A DNA stretch of 64,000 bases from Monomorium pharaonis (lineage: Eukaryota > Arthropoda > Insecta > Hymenoptera > Formicidae). The stretch spans positions 13,994,443 to 14,058,442 of the forward strand of contig NC_050470.1 in NCBI RefSeq assembly GCF_013373865.1, read 5' to 3'. Below are positions 43,987 through 55,060 of this stretch, in pieces. The stretch's first letter is position 1, and every line of letters starts with the position of its first letter. Under the pieces are notes generated by a model. It searched no databases. It worked only from the letters and a program-made list of their open reading frames with translations, and had not been told where the DNA came from. The position numbers were made by a program, and so were the translations under genes.

Positions 43987-45622
43987 TTATATCTTAATTT
44001 TACTATCCACTATAAACCCGATCATTGCCTTAGCAATCTGTTTATTTAAATTTTTAATTAGATATTCTACAGTGAAGGGAGCATATAGATTTAATTCAAA
44101 CAGTTTAATATAAAGGTCATTTCTATTCTGTGAAAGATTAGGGCATATCCAAAATAAGTGGTTAATATCCTGTATTTGGCAACCACATTCGCAATCCGGA
44201 GATTCTATTAGTCCAAACTTATATTTTATTGTATTAGTATAGGGATATCCAGTAATTAATCTTGAGAGAGTGCAGGAAAAAGCTCTAGGGAATTTGTATT
44301 TGGATATATGCTTTATATTTCACTCTGAAAAATTGTCCATAAAATATTTACCAGTATTCACATTTATTCGGTCTAGAAAATCCCGATCCGCCTAGTCATA
44401 GTTGTTACTCAATGCTGAAATCACTTCCGAAGCAGCGACAAACTCAATTTCATTATCACTTTCCCCCGTCAGTGCTGCATCTTTAGCAGCCCTGTCAGCT
44501 ATTTCATTACCATATATATTTTTGTGCGCAGGGCACCATGTAAACCTTATTTTATATCCCTTATCTCTAATAGAAATCATCAGTCTTCTAATTTTCTCAA
44601 ACCATGGGCTCAACTTTTTACATGTGTTTTTATGGAGATCCAGCGAAGACCTCATTACTTCCAAATTACTTTTGGAATCTGTACAAATATTAATCTCCTT
44701 AGTTTCCTTATTTAGAGCAATCTCCATAGCCTTCAAAATTGCTATGGATTCTGCGGAGAATGAACTAGAATACTGATATAGCTTAAACTTATAGGAACAA
44801 TCCCAGCGGGGGACATACACTGCGCAACCCACCAATGAGCCTTCACCTTCCAGAGGAGTTTTTGAACCATCTGTAAAGATTGTAACTTCATTATTTGAGG
44901 GTCTAAAGTATTCAATTAAATTATTAAAAGCGATGTTTGGATTATTACAACGAAGAGCCATAGGACCCGATCTTAGGTCTATTTCAGTTTTCATAAAAAT
45001 AGAATCATTTGAGAAGGAAAATGCAGGGTGTATGCTCCACCGAAACAAGAATTTTTCAAACGGTTTGATAAGTGGCCATCTGTTCATAATGAATGGTATA
45101 TTTCTCTTGGCTATCCTCCTAGAGAGTGTCAGGTCATAGAAATTTTTGATCTTATTAATGATCACGAATCTTTTTAGTTGAATCATTTTACATAAATATC
45201 TATCCGATTTTATTCTAATTCCTTTAGGGAGACTATCCTGCCTACTATATTTCCATACCACTCTGTTAGGTGTGGAGCGAGGTAGTCCTATCGCAATTCT
45301 ATATGTCTGGCATAGCAATTTTTCCAAGGATCTTATATGAGAGTTTGCTGCACTATAAAACCACAAACACCCCCACTCTATTTGGGCCCCTATTGTGGCA
45401 TTAATGAACCGAATACTATCCAGTGGTCCTATCCCCCATGAGCAACCCGATATCCATTTTAAAATGTTTGAATATGCTTTAAATTTACTTTTCAACTCGT
45501 TTATATGATCCTTCCACCTAAGGCCTGCATCCATTGTTACACCCAGATATTTCACCTTATTCAATAATCCTATGGATCTGTTATCGAGATGAACACAACC
45601 CTCATTAACCTGATTCTTCTTT
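43987..45622 (-). pseudogene. LINE-1st copy ORF2, C-terminal part with RNase H
   Basis: This is the C-terminal part of a non-LTR retrotransposon ORF2. 45622-44392 gives the post-RT region (KVKYLGVTMDAGLRWKDHI, then IGLPRSTPNRV) and an RNase H with TIFTDGSKT, SAESIAILKAMEIAL, CTDSKSN and CPAHKNIYGNEIADRAAKDA, so the D-E-D-D residues are present. Downstream, after a stop near 44394 and another near 44320, the frame continues with TGYPYTNTIKYKFGL, a Cys/His cluster (CECGC...H...C) and ends at 43987. Translation before 45622 was displaced by an inserted MITE. Confidence 0.85.
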
Positions 45623-45946
45623 CTCCCGTACGGAAAGAAACTATTAAAAACTCTTGAAAAATAACTATTCAAAACTATTGAGAGAACTATTTGAAATTTC
45701 AAGTAGTAAATTCGGACATTACTATTGGAATCGTCAATAGTTTACTATTAAAATGAATAGTAACTATAGGCATTTACTATTTATTACTAATGGAATCGTT
45801 AATAGTTTACTATTGGTGTGAATAGTAACTGTAGGTGTTTACTATTCATTACTATTGGAATCGTCAATAGTTTACTATTAAAGTGAATAGTAACTATAGG
45901 CGTTCGTCAATAGTAATGAATAGTAATGTTCGAATTTACTACTTAA

Positions 45947-46094
45947 AGGCTGGTATTCATAGTCGAATCTTATTTCAAGATCGTCTCAAGCAATATCTTA
46001 AGATGCTAATACAGCTCTGTGATTGGCTGATGGCATCTTAAGACAGTACTTAAGATGATCTTAAATATAAGATCCGACTATGAATACTGGCCAA
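45947..46094. repeat. Hairpin MITE with GGCTGGTATTCATAGTCG ends
   Basis: GGCTGGTATTCATAGTCGAA and CGGACTATGAATACTGGCC-type ends pair, with AAGATCATCTTAAG words in the arms. It lies inside the larger MITE. Confidence 0.75.
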
Positions 46095-46610
46095 AATTTG
46101 TAGTTTTCTTAATAGCTTATTTTTTACTCACAAAACATTTTTTACTCACTTTTATACAAAGAATCTCGTGTATTTTGTGTTAGGTATTTTTGTTACACCC
46201 TGTATATTAAATAATAATAATAATAATATAATATATAATATATTATACATTAATATATTATATTAGAATATGTAAATATGATAAACGAGAAAGCGAAGCC
46301 ATCTCAAGGGATGGCACAGTCTTAGTGGGTTCAAATTTAATACAGCTTGATTAGCTCATAGTGAAGATGGTGATGTAAAAATAATTTGTAAATGTTATTG
46401 TGCCGCTTTCGAGTTACACAGCGAACAAACAGACAGGCACACCAAACAAATTTATTATAATAGATATGTGTAATATGTGTATATATACGTTTTGCAAAAT
46501 GTACAATTTTTATAATTAAAATTTTTATAATTGTAAAAATACATAAATCGTAATCCAATATTTATTAATTCTACCATGAATAAGTAAATCTTATAATTTA
46601 CAGAGTATAT

Positions 46611-46646
46611 ATGCGCGCGCGCGCGTGTGTGTGTGTGTGTGTGTGG
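46611..46646. repeat. (CG)n(TG)n alternating purine-pyrimidine tract
   Basis: About 7 CG units followed by about 11 TG units, a sequence type able to adopt Z-DNA. It lies inside the MITE. Confidence 0.9.
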
Positions 46647-47051
46647 CATGTGTCGTGTGTGTCGTGTGTTTGAAATATTTTGAAGCCAAATATAGAAAAA
46701 TATCATGTGTTCGGATTTACAATTATTATCAAATCATTAGTAATATTACTCACAAATAGTTACTATTCATGTAGTTACTCTTCAATTACTGTTTAGTTAG
46801 GTAGTTGTAAATAGTTATTATTCGGAACTATGCGCCAATAGTCGTAGTTACTTTTCAATTACTCTTCGGTTACATAGTCACGAATAGTTACTATTCAGAA
46901 CTATTCATCAACAATTGTATTTACTATTCAATTACTATTTATGCATGTAGTCACCAATAGTTACTATTCAAGTTATTACAGAAATTGAATAATAACTATA
47001 AAAATTTGAATAGTTCTTAATAGTTCTCAATAGTTCCTTTCCATACGGGCT

Positions 47052-47990
47052 ATTAAAGATGATACACTGCGTTTTGTTTAATGATAACTCCAGATCAATG
47101 GAGTTTAACCATTTTTCCAAATTTAAGAATGACGATGAAATTGCTCTCTTGATATTATCCAACCTTCTGTCCGAGCATACGACAGCTATGTCATCCGCAA
47201 ACTGTATCGTTTGACAGTTATATGGGACATTCCACAGTATATCCTTGACGTATATATTAAACAATATTGGACCCAGGGCGGATCCCTGAAGTAGTCCTCT
47301 TTGAAGTGTTTTATTTCCGTACCATGTACCTGCCTCAAATATATTAGCTTCCCTTGGACCTAAAAAATTCCTAGGTGTATACTTATAGCCTATAGGAATC
47401 TCCAGCCGATTGATACTCTGAAACAAAATTTGCGGATTAACGCTGTCGTATGCTGATTTTATATCAAGTAGTATAGCTCCCGTCATTTCTCCTCTAGCAA
47501 AAGCTCTATAGGTTAAAATGTTAAATAGTGCCAAGCAATCTTCACATGACCTGCCCTTTCTAAAACCGAACTGTATATTTGGTAACAAACTATTTTTTTC
47601 TACAAATCTACCAAGTCTCTTAAGCATCAACTTTTCAAAGATCCTAGCCGTAACCGATGATAAAGATATGGTTCTGTAACCCTTATTATGGGGTTTCGGA
47701 ATCAGAATCATGTCAACCTTTCTCCACGACGGTGGGTAGGATCCATCCGTGATGATTTTATTAAAGATAGTAGTTAATTTTTCCAGTGCAATAATCGGTA
47801 AAGCCTTAATCAACGAACTGGATAAAAGGTCCAGTCCCGGAGAGCTTTTGCTTTTTAAAGAATTAACGCAATCTAAAATTTCCTGTACCATAAATGAAGT
47901 AAAATTATCGTTATTAGTAAGTGGTTCAGATGGAGTCTGGAATGCATTAGAGACCCAAGCCGGGAAGTTTCCATCCAGGAAGGTTTCCAT
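47052..47990 (-). pseudogene. LINE-1st copy ORF2, reverse transcriptase
   Basis: A 313-residue RT segment. It has SPGLDLLSSSLIKALP, PKPHNKGYRTISLSSVTARI (family: RPISL), PNIQFGFRKGRSCEDCLALF, LDIKSAYDSVNPQIL, QGSALGPILFNIYVKDILWN and QFADDIAVVCSD, the FADD catalytic motif. A frameshift near 47990 separates it from the endonuclease part. The frame ends at the MITE insertion. Confidence 0.9.
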
Positions 47991-47999
47991 GTTGTGACT

Positions 48000-49182
48000 T
48001 CTAAATGATTTCGGAGGGTTTAGCGGAGAGAGATACGCACTTTTTTAAGTTTAGTTTTTTAAAAATCTATTAATAGATTGCCAAAATTCACCCGGACCGA
48101 CAAGCTGAGTCCACTAACAAAATCTCTAAAGTTCTGACACTTTTTTTAAATTATCAATTTCCTAGTAGTTTCAGAGACTCTTCTATATGACAATAGATTA
48201 GTTCGAGAATGACATTCCTTTAAATTCTTAAAAGCTTTTCTCCTCTCAGCAACCGCTTGAGAGCATTCATCGTCCCACCATAACTTCGAACAAACTTTTC
48301 CATTCCCTCTATTATTCCTATTTTTTAGATTTTTTATTCTGTTTCCTTTGGAGTCAAAGATCCTTACATTTCCTTTTCCGTCAAAAAGTCTCGCTCCAGA
48401 TGATACTGCACAATCCAGAACTACCGTAGCCCATTTCTCATAATAAGAGGCCCCCCCGTCATTGATTCATTCACCAACTCAATAAATATATCATCGTCCA
48501 CATTAATCAACGATAGTTTCCCTCTAGTCGTCTCACCATTTGATTCAACAAACCTAATACTATTTCTAAAAGAATCCCTAATTCTAATAATTATAGGAAT
48601 GTGGTCACTACCTATTGTGTCATCACAGACTTCCCAAGACAGCGTCGAGCAAAAGTCAACTGAAGCCAGGGAGATATCAGGAACGCTGATATAGTTATCA
48701 TTTGCCGATAATTTGGTCTGAGATCCATCATTTAGAATACACAAGGGAGAGTCGTCAATTATTTTAGCCAATACTTTCCCAGCCGAACTTGCGATCGAGG
48801 ATCCCCATACTTCGTTTTGGGCGTTGAAATCTCCACATATTATTATTCCATGATTCACGGAAAGCCCAGAAATTAATTCCAAAAATTGAGTCCATTTAAG
48901 TTCATTCATCCTAGCGTCAGGAGGTCTGTATAATGATACTAGGATTGTTTTTTTAGTCATGAAATCAAATTTGATTAAGATTGCCGTATATTCAAATCCT
49001 ATGTCTTCAGGTAACCTTAGATTTATATTAACCGATTCATATTTATTATTAATAAAAATTGCCGTGCCTCCACCTGGTCTACCGTTATTTCTATCCGACC
49101 TATATGTAATAAAGTTTTTAAAATTAAAATTGACTCCAAGTTGCAACCATGTCTCTTGCAGACATACTACATCAAAATTCAA
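48000..49182 (-). pseudogene. LINE-1st copy ORF2, endonuclease and linker
   Basis: 49182-48421 is an apurinic-type endonuclease: FDVVCLQETWLQ, GRPGGGTAIFINN, LVSLYRPPDAR, IIICGDFNAQNEVWGS and TIGSDHIPIIIRI (SDH catalytic). A frameshift near 48420 leads to a linker with FDSKGNRIK, a CSKLWWDDECSQAV-like block and ETTRK before the RT. The initiating LQWNCRG motif lies just upstream, near 49225. Confidence 0.87.
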
Positions 49183-49311
49183 TAATAAATTTGAAAATTC
49201 TTGTTTTTTCCCAAAGATGCCTCTGGCATTCCATTGTAATAATTTAATATCCTTTTTTTTTTTTAGTATAATATAATCAAGTATGTCTGCAAGAGAAGTA
49301 AAGAAATCGAA

Positions 49312-49995
49312 TTATGGTTCCTTAAAAAGTTTAGAAGCAATCATATAATAATTAAATTCATTCCATTTTTCCTCTTTGGAACTGTCCGAAGACAACAGTC
49401 GAGTAATATGAGAAAACAACATATCCACATCAATTGCCCGGTTATCAAGTATAACCCTAGATGGTGGTAAAATGACTTGGCTCTGGGAAGGTAGCGATGC
49501 TTGTCCATCACCAGAATTATGAGATGTAGCCAAATATATCAATGAATCTATACGTTTAGACCCCTTACCACCTAAATCCTTGTGTCGAATGGATGAAACC
49601 ATTGAATCCTGAGAGGGAGCCGCCTGATTATTGTTTAGATTAATTAGTGAACGATCAGGGATCCGATTTTTATACGATGTATTATTGTTAGTATAAACCT
49701 CTCCAGTTATTCTTAATGAACCACGTCTTGATCCTTCAATCGACACCTCCTTACGCACATCTCTATCCAGACCGCGAAGTACACCCAAATCAAGTCGTGA
49801 ATTCCATCCAGCATAGGCCTGGGACCTAAGCAACTGGCTAACCTGAAAAACGTCGGAAATGTCCCTATTTTTTTATAATTCTCTTAGTTTTAAAATTAGA
49901 ACAGTTGGCATAGGCCATTACATGAGCCACTAAATGTTGATATTGAAATGAGGGACAAGAACTTTTAAAGGGACCATGCGGATCCCCACAATTGA
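49312..49995 (-). pseudogene. LINE-1st copy ORF1, C-terminal gag fragment
   Basis: Minus strand from 49995: a zinc knuckle (CVNCGDPHGPFKSSC), then HVMAYANCSNFKTKRIIKK, matching the gag of the second LINE (HVMAYANCTQYNAKRLIKS), then a frameshift near 49840 into the Ser/Gly-rich frame 49833-49312 ending at a stop. The 5' part is missing, replaced by a (GAA)-tailed element. Confidence 0.75.
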
Positions 49996-50215
49996 CACAC
50001 CTTCTTCTTCTTCTTCTTTACCCTTTGGATTTCTGTCCCAGCGGGACACAGTACCAAAATTACTAATCTTGCAAGACAATGACCGTTGGGGTAGATCACG
50101 TCTTGAATATTCAAATTTTTTTCTTAATATATTTCTTTTGATTGGGAGTCTTCTCTCCTCCGTTACACCTGCAAGGTAAGTCCCCTGGCAACAGCTCAAC
50201 ATCAATAGTAACTAA
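49996..50215 (-). repeat. (GAA)-tailed SINE-like element between two LINEs
   Basis: The minus strand starts near TTGCCAGGGGACTTACCTTG and ends GGGACAGAAATCCAAAGGG then (AAG)n at 49998-50012. It abuts the truncated 5' end of the first LINE and the 3' end of the second. The same family is at 42790-42995 and 39636-39700. Confidence 0.65.
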
Positions 50216-50220
50216 CTATA

Positions 50221-50297
50221 TTAAATCTTAATATTACTTGTGTCCACAAAGTTGACCATGGCTTTGGCTATTCTCTTATTAATAACAGATATTATAT
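50221..50297 (-). pseudogene. Second LINE ORF2, extreme C-terminus (duplicated 51-bp border)
   Basis: It encodes IISVINKRIAKAMVNFVDTS then NIKI and a stop at 50221, the normal end of this LINE's ORF2. Positions 50247-50297 are identical to 51177-51227, where the same codons lead instead into gypsy sequence. Confidence 0.8.
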
Positions 50298-50566
50298 TGT
50301 AGGCGAATTCATTATTTAGTAATGTTACAAAAGTCAAGTGGTCTCGAGTCAAGCTCGCGTCGGAATGTGTGGATATCCGCTCGTCGAGAGCGAATCTACA
50401 CCGCGCATTGTTGCTTTCGAACGGGAATGAGCAAACACGATCACGCACGACACAGATGTATACGCGTGACAATGGGTATCTCGGATCATCATCGATGATC
50501 ATCGTCAAACTTATAATATCGCTCACAGCTCGGCCAGTCCTGACACCGTGGCCGACCTCGGTCACA
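50298..50566 (-). mobile_element. Putative 3' LTR of a Ty3/gypsy element
   Basis: On the minus strand the block starts TGTGACCGAGGTCGG and ends CGCCTACA, giving TG...CA ends and 269 bases. It follows 26 bases after the integrase stop. The right (3') border is abrupt: LINE sequence resumes with ATAT. I see no clear polypurine tract before it, so the start is less certain than the end. Confidence 0.55.
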
Positions 50567-50592
50567 ATAAATAAATATTCAATATACATAAT

Positions 50593-51176
50593 TTAGTATC
50601 GTATCCACGGCTTCATCTGGTCGGGGCTAACAACTCCAGTAAACGGCACGCGTGTCACCTGAAATCCTTCTATGTCCTCTATGACGTAGCGATCGTTATC
50701 TAAAACTTTTGTTACTACATAAGGTCCCTTAAATTTTGGAATTAATTTCTTATTTACGCCCGGTGTAGTATCACGATTCGAAATCATGATATAGTCGCCA
50801 ACCTGATATTTGGTTGCTGGTTTACGTTTTGAATTGTAATTTTTTTCCATTTGCTCGCTGGCCTTTTGCAATTTTTCAGCGGCACTGTTACGCAACGCGG
50901 ACAAATCTCGCTCTTCCTCCAATTCCAACTCAAGACGCAAATTATCGTTAATTTCGCCTAACTGATCGATTCCAAATAGTAAGCGACTTGGAGTTTCGCC
51001 GGTCGATCGACACACAGAATTGTTTAATGCGAATTCTACCGCGCTTAAAGTCTTTTCCCAACGATTTGGCTGTTCGGACAATTTCGCTAGCATCGGCGTA
51101 ATAACTCTGTTGAAACGTTCTACCTGTCCGTTTGCGCGAGGCGTTGCTACCAACACATGTTTGACAGCTTGCCAAC
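50593..51176 (-). pseudogene. Ty3/gypsy integrase C-terminal fragment, fused to LINE ORF2
   Basis: The last 194 codons of a 907-codon open frame are gypsy integrase. They include ATPRANGQVERFNRVI with the Glu of the DDE triad, LSAVEFALNNSVCRSTGETP, KYQVGDYIMISNRDT and FKGPYVVTKVL (GPY/F module), ending WIRY. The rest of the pol gene is absent. The frame is open straight from LINE ORF2 into this fragment. Which gypsy lineage is not determined. Confidence 0.88.
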
Positions 51177-53316
51177 CAAAGTTGACCATGGCTTTGGCTA
51201 TTCTCTTATTAATAACAGATATTATATATTCAATTGAAAACGGAGTTTGACACTTATAATCTAAAAGTTTTCCATATAGAACTCTTCTTGAATCATTATA
51301 ATTAGGACACGCCCAAAAGATATGGTTAGAGTCTTGGGCCTCAAATCCACATTTGCAATCCATTGATTCTCTCAAACCAAATTTCTTTTTAACCGAATTA
51401 GTATATGGGTAACCCGTTATGACTCTTATTAATATACACTGATGTTTCCTAGATAGTCCAAATTTAGATAATGTATTTACATTAATATTCGCAAAACTAT
51501 TCATATAATAATTTCCTGTACCGATGTTAATACTGTGCAGATAATCCAAGTTAATTTGTGCGTAACTATTTTTTAATGATGAAATAATTTCAGAATAAGT
51601 AATTTGATTATCTACTACTTCACCTATTAAAGCGGCCTCTTTAGCCGCATTATCTGCATTCTCATTTCCAATAATATTTTTATGGGCGGGGCACCAAGTA
51701 AATCTTATTGAGCCCCCCGAATCCTTAAAACGCAAGATTTCCGATCTAATTGCTTCAATTGTGGGATTGAGTTTTTTAATTGTATTTCTATAAATTTCAG
51801 AAGATGACCCAATAATATCCAAATTACTTTGAGAATCCGAGCAAATATTAATATAACTCCAATTATTTGCAACTGCTAATTCTATTGCTTTTTTAATGGC
51901 TATTGATTCTGGAGAGAAACTACTTGAATACGAATTAAGTTTATATTTAAAACAAGTGTTGAAATTATATATGAATATACCGCTTCCAACTAGGAAGCTC
52001 CCATCGTTTAACTCCGTACGTGATCCATCCGTATATATTGTTATCTCATCATTAAACGTGCAGTTAAGATTAATCAGATTGACAAAGGCATTATTAGGAT
52101 TGTTACATTGTAAAGATAGGTAACCCGATCTGACGTCCACTTCAACTTCCTCTAAATCAGGCTGGAAAGGACAGATATGCGTAGGATGGAAGTCCCATTT
52201 GGCCAGGTATTTTTCATATGGCTTGATCACTGGCCATCTTTTGACTATAAATGGTATATTTCTTTTAGCTATTTGTTTGACTTGTGTTACTGTGTGAAAA
52301 TTCTTAATTTTATTGATTATGGCGTTACTTTTCAACTGAATTAGTTTACACATATATTTATCTGTTTTAGCACTGATTCTATTCAAAAGACAGTTCTGAT
52401 TACTGAATTTCCATGCTACTCTATTAGGGGTCGACCTGGGAAGACCGATAGCTATCTTGAAAGCATTACATAATATTCTTTCTAGAACTTTTATATTGGA
52501 GCATGCAGCATTAATGAACCACATACTTCCCCAATCTAATTGTGCTCCTAATCTAATGGTCGCGTTTGCGAAACTTAAGCTTTGACGTAGATTAACTCCC
52601 CATGACGATCCAGCTAGCCATTTCAGAATATTATTGTATTTCATAGTTTTGACTCTAAGCGATTGAATATGGTTTTTCCATCGAAGACCCTCATCCAGTG
52701 TCATTCCTAGGTATTTAGCTACTTTTTGTAGTTTAAGTGATCTTGTATCTATAATTAATTCTCCTTCATTTGGAGTTGACCTTTTCCTATTGAAAATAAT
52801 AGCTTGAGTTTTAGGGATTGATATATCCAATCCTAAGGAATTGAGCCATTTCTCCACATTTATGAAAGCTGTTGTCAAGGAATTTTTAATAATGTTTAAA
52901 TCACCATCTGTACTAAGTATCGCTATATCATCCGCAAACTGAATCGTTTTACAATTATGAGGAATTTGCCAGAGAATGTCTTTAACATAAATATTAAATA
53001 GTAATGGACCTAGTGCAGACCCCTGGGGTAGCCCCTTTTGGATGTATCTATTCGCTATCCAACATCCTGATTCATAAAAATCTACACTTCTAGGATACAA
53101 CAAGTTTTTTATGGCTGTTTTAATCTTAGTTGGAATCGAAAAGCTGTCGATAACAGAAAATAATATTTGCCGATTAACATTATCGTATGCAGCTTTTATA
53201 TCTAGGAATACAGCTCCTGTCATTTTCCGTTCAGAGAACGCTTTATAAATCTCCAGGTTAACCAATGCCAAGCAGTCTTCGCACGGTCTACCCCTTCGCA
53301 CCCCTTCTAAAGCCAA
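51177..53316 (-). pseudogene. Second LINE ORF2, reverse transcriptase and RNase H
   Basis: The long frame includes GRPCEDCLALVNLEIYKAF, LDIKAAYDNVNRQILF, QGSALGPLLFNIYVKDILW, QFADDIAILSTD (FADD motif), KYLGMTLDEGLRWKNHI, GLPRSTPNRVAWK, and an RNase H with TIYTDGSRTE, SPESIAIKKAIELA, CSDSQSNLD and CPAHKNIIGNENADNAAKEA. It ends with the Cys/His cluster CKCGFEAQDSNHIFWAC and INKRIAKAMVNF. RNase H plus this endonuclease type suggests the I/LOA group. Only one frameshift (near 53300) separates it from the RT N-terminus. Confidence 0.92.
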
Positions 53317-53779
53317 ACTGACATCTGGGCAAGATTCTGTTTATTTCTATAAATCTGTCGATTCTCTTTAATAGCAACTTTTCATAGATCTTGAGAACAT
53401 TAGAAGTCAATGAGATAGGTCTAAAATCTTTATTGTTTGGTTTCGGAATTAACGTTATGTCTATATTGAGCCATTCAGTTGGAAATGATCCATCCTCAAT
53501 TATTCTATTAAATATTAATATTAAACTCTCCAGAGCCTCTATTGGAAGGCATTTTAATAATGGGTTATTTATCAGGTCAGGGCCCGGTGCGCACCTATCT
53601 CTAGTCGCAAACACTATTGATTGAATTTCATGTGGCCTTAATGGAAGGTTCCAAACATCTTCAGTTTCAAAGACAATAGTATCCTCAAAACTTTGATGTG
53701 TCCAAGGAGGAGTAATGTTGTTAATCGTGTTCCAAATTTTTATTCTTTTATAGGAATCAGGAGGTTTAACTGGGTTCAA
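53288..53779 (-). pseudogene. Second LINE ORF2, RT N-terminal segment
   Basis: It encodes the thumb-proximal start of the RT: PHEIQSIVFATRDRCAPGPD, LIPKPNNKDFRPISLTSNV, KIYEKLLLKRIDRFI and PRCQFGFRRGAKG, then shifts frame into RRGRPCEDC. A shift near 53780 separates it from the upstream linker. Confidence 0.88.
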
Positions 53780-54992
53780 CGTAGCACTTTTTTTTGAAAG
53801 GATTGACAGTATTCCAGAAGTCTTTTAGACCCACGTTTGAATTTAGACTATTAACCAATGATTTAAAATTCTCACTTTTTTCTTCTTCCGATTGTTTTCC
53901 TTGTTTCTTCTGCAACTTCTCTATACATAGCGAGATTGAGACGGGAATAATTGTTTTTAAGCAAATTATATGCTTTCTTCCTATTTTCAACAGCTTTCCT
54001 GCAATCGTTGTCCCACCAGGGTTTATTTCTGATCTTCCTATTAATAATCTGCTTATTAGTTTTAAAATTGTTTGTTTTTGAATCGAATATTTTAATTCCA
54101 CCTTTACCATCCATAAGTTTGGCACCTGCTCTTAATGCTCCATTTAAAATTACATTGTACCATTGGGCATATAAATCCTTTCCTGACAACTGAGAATCTG
54201 TTATAATCTTTATCTCCTCTACCATTCCTTCAATAAAGAGGTTCTTACTCATATTTAAGGTATCTAGTTTTCCTCTAGTTCGATCATTTATGCCAGCTTC
54301 GCATTTATAAGTATAATTCATATTTCCGATTTCAATTTCAAAAGTGATAGGCAGATGGTCACTTCCCATTGGATCCATGTCTGTTGACCATTCGAATATC
54401 CGAAGACTTTCCGAGACCAGTGTTAAGTCTGGGCAGCTAACACAATCAGAGTTCGCTGATATCCTTGTGTTTAAACCATTATTTATGATGATAAATGGAG
54501 AAACATCTACCACTTCTCCCAGGAACCTTCCTACAGCATTTACGTAAGATGAACCCCCAAGGGATTTTGAGCGTTGAAATCACCACATATGCAGAAATTA
54601 GAATGGCCAGCTGAATTGATTATGCAAGTGAAAAGTTCAGTCCACTTAACCCTGTTAGTATGTATATTTGGAGGTCTATATAATGATATAATTATTATTT
54701 CTTTTTCTTTCCTTTTGTTTAATATTGAAATTGCTGTACATTCAAAACCCAATTCCTGAGGGATTAATACGGTATGTTTTTTCACATCTAAGTTTTTTGA
54801 TACAAGAATAGCCGTTCCGCCTCCTATAGCATTATTAGGTCTGTCATTTCTAGAAGTGAAAAAATTAGCAAATTCAAACTTATGTCTATGTAAAAGCCAA
54901 GTTTCCTGAAGGCATATCACATCAAAATTGCCCATAAGATTGGAAAATTCAAGTTTTTTACCAATGATACCCCTGCAATTCCACTGTAGCAC
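53766..54992 (-). pseudogene. Second LINE ORF2, endonuclease and linker
   Basis: ORF2 begins at 54992 (MLQWNCRGIIGKKLEFSNLM), 69 bases after the ORF1 stop. The endonuclease has FDVICLQETWLL, NAIGGGTAILVS, IISLYRPPNI, FCICGDFNAQN, then a frameshift near 54550 and DPMGSDHLPITFEI. The linker has FDSKTNNFKTNKQIINRK and PWWDNDCRKAVENRKKAY. Another frameshift lies near 53870. Confidence 0.88.
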
Positions 54993-55060
54993 CTTGAAGA
55001 TAATAGAGAGAAAGAATATAATATATGATATGCCATTAATTAAGTAATTAACGAGAGTAA

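Larger units (their letters stand above)
45625..47049. mobile_element. MITE with CCCGTACGGAAAG ends splitting the first LINE
   Basis: The ends are CCCGTACGGAAAGAAACTAT and, from the right, CCCGTATGGAAAGGAACTAT, flanked by CT at 45623-45624 and 47050-47051. Removing the insert and one CT restores the LINE frame (IIFNRKKNQVNEG, matching IIFNRKRSTPNEG of the second LINE), so the 2-bp duplication is directly shown. Subterminal arrays at 45715-45940 and 46735-47035 repeat GAATAGTAACTATTC-type palindromes. The left array is a tandem unit of about 85 bases. Confidence 0.88.
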
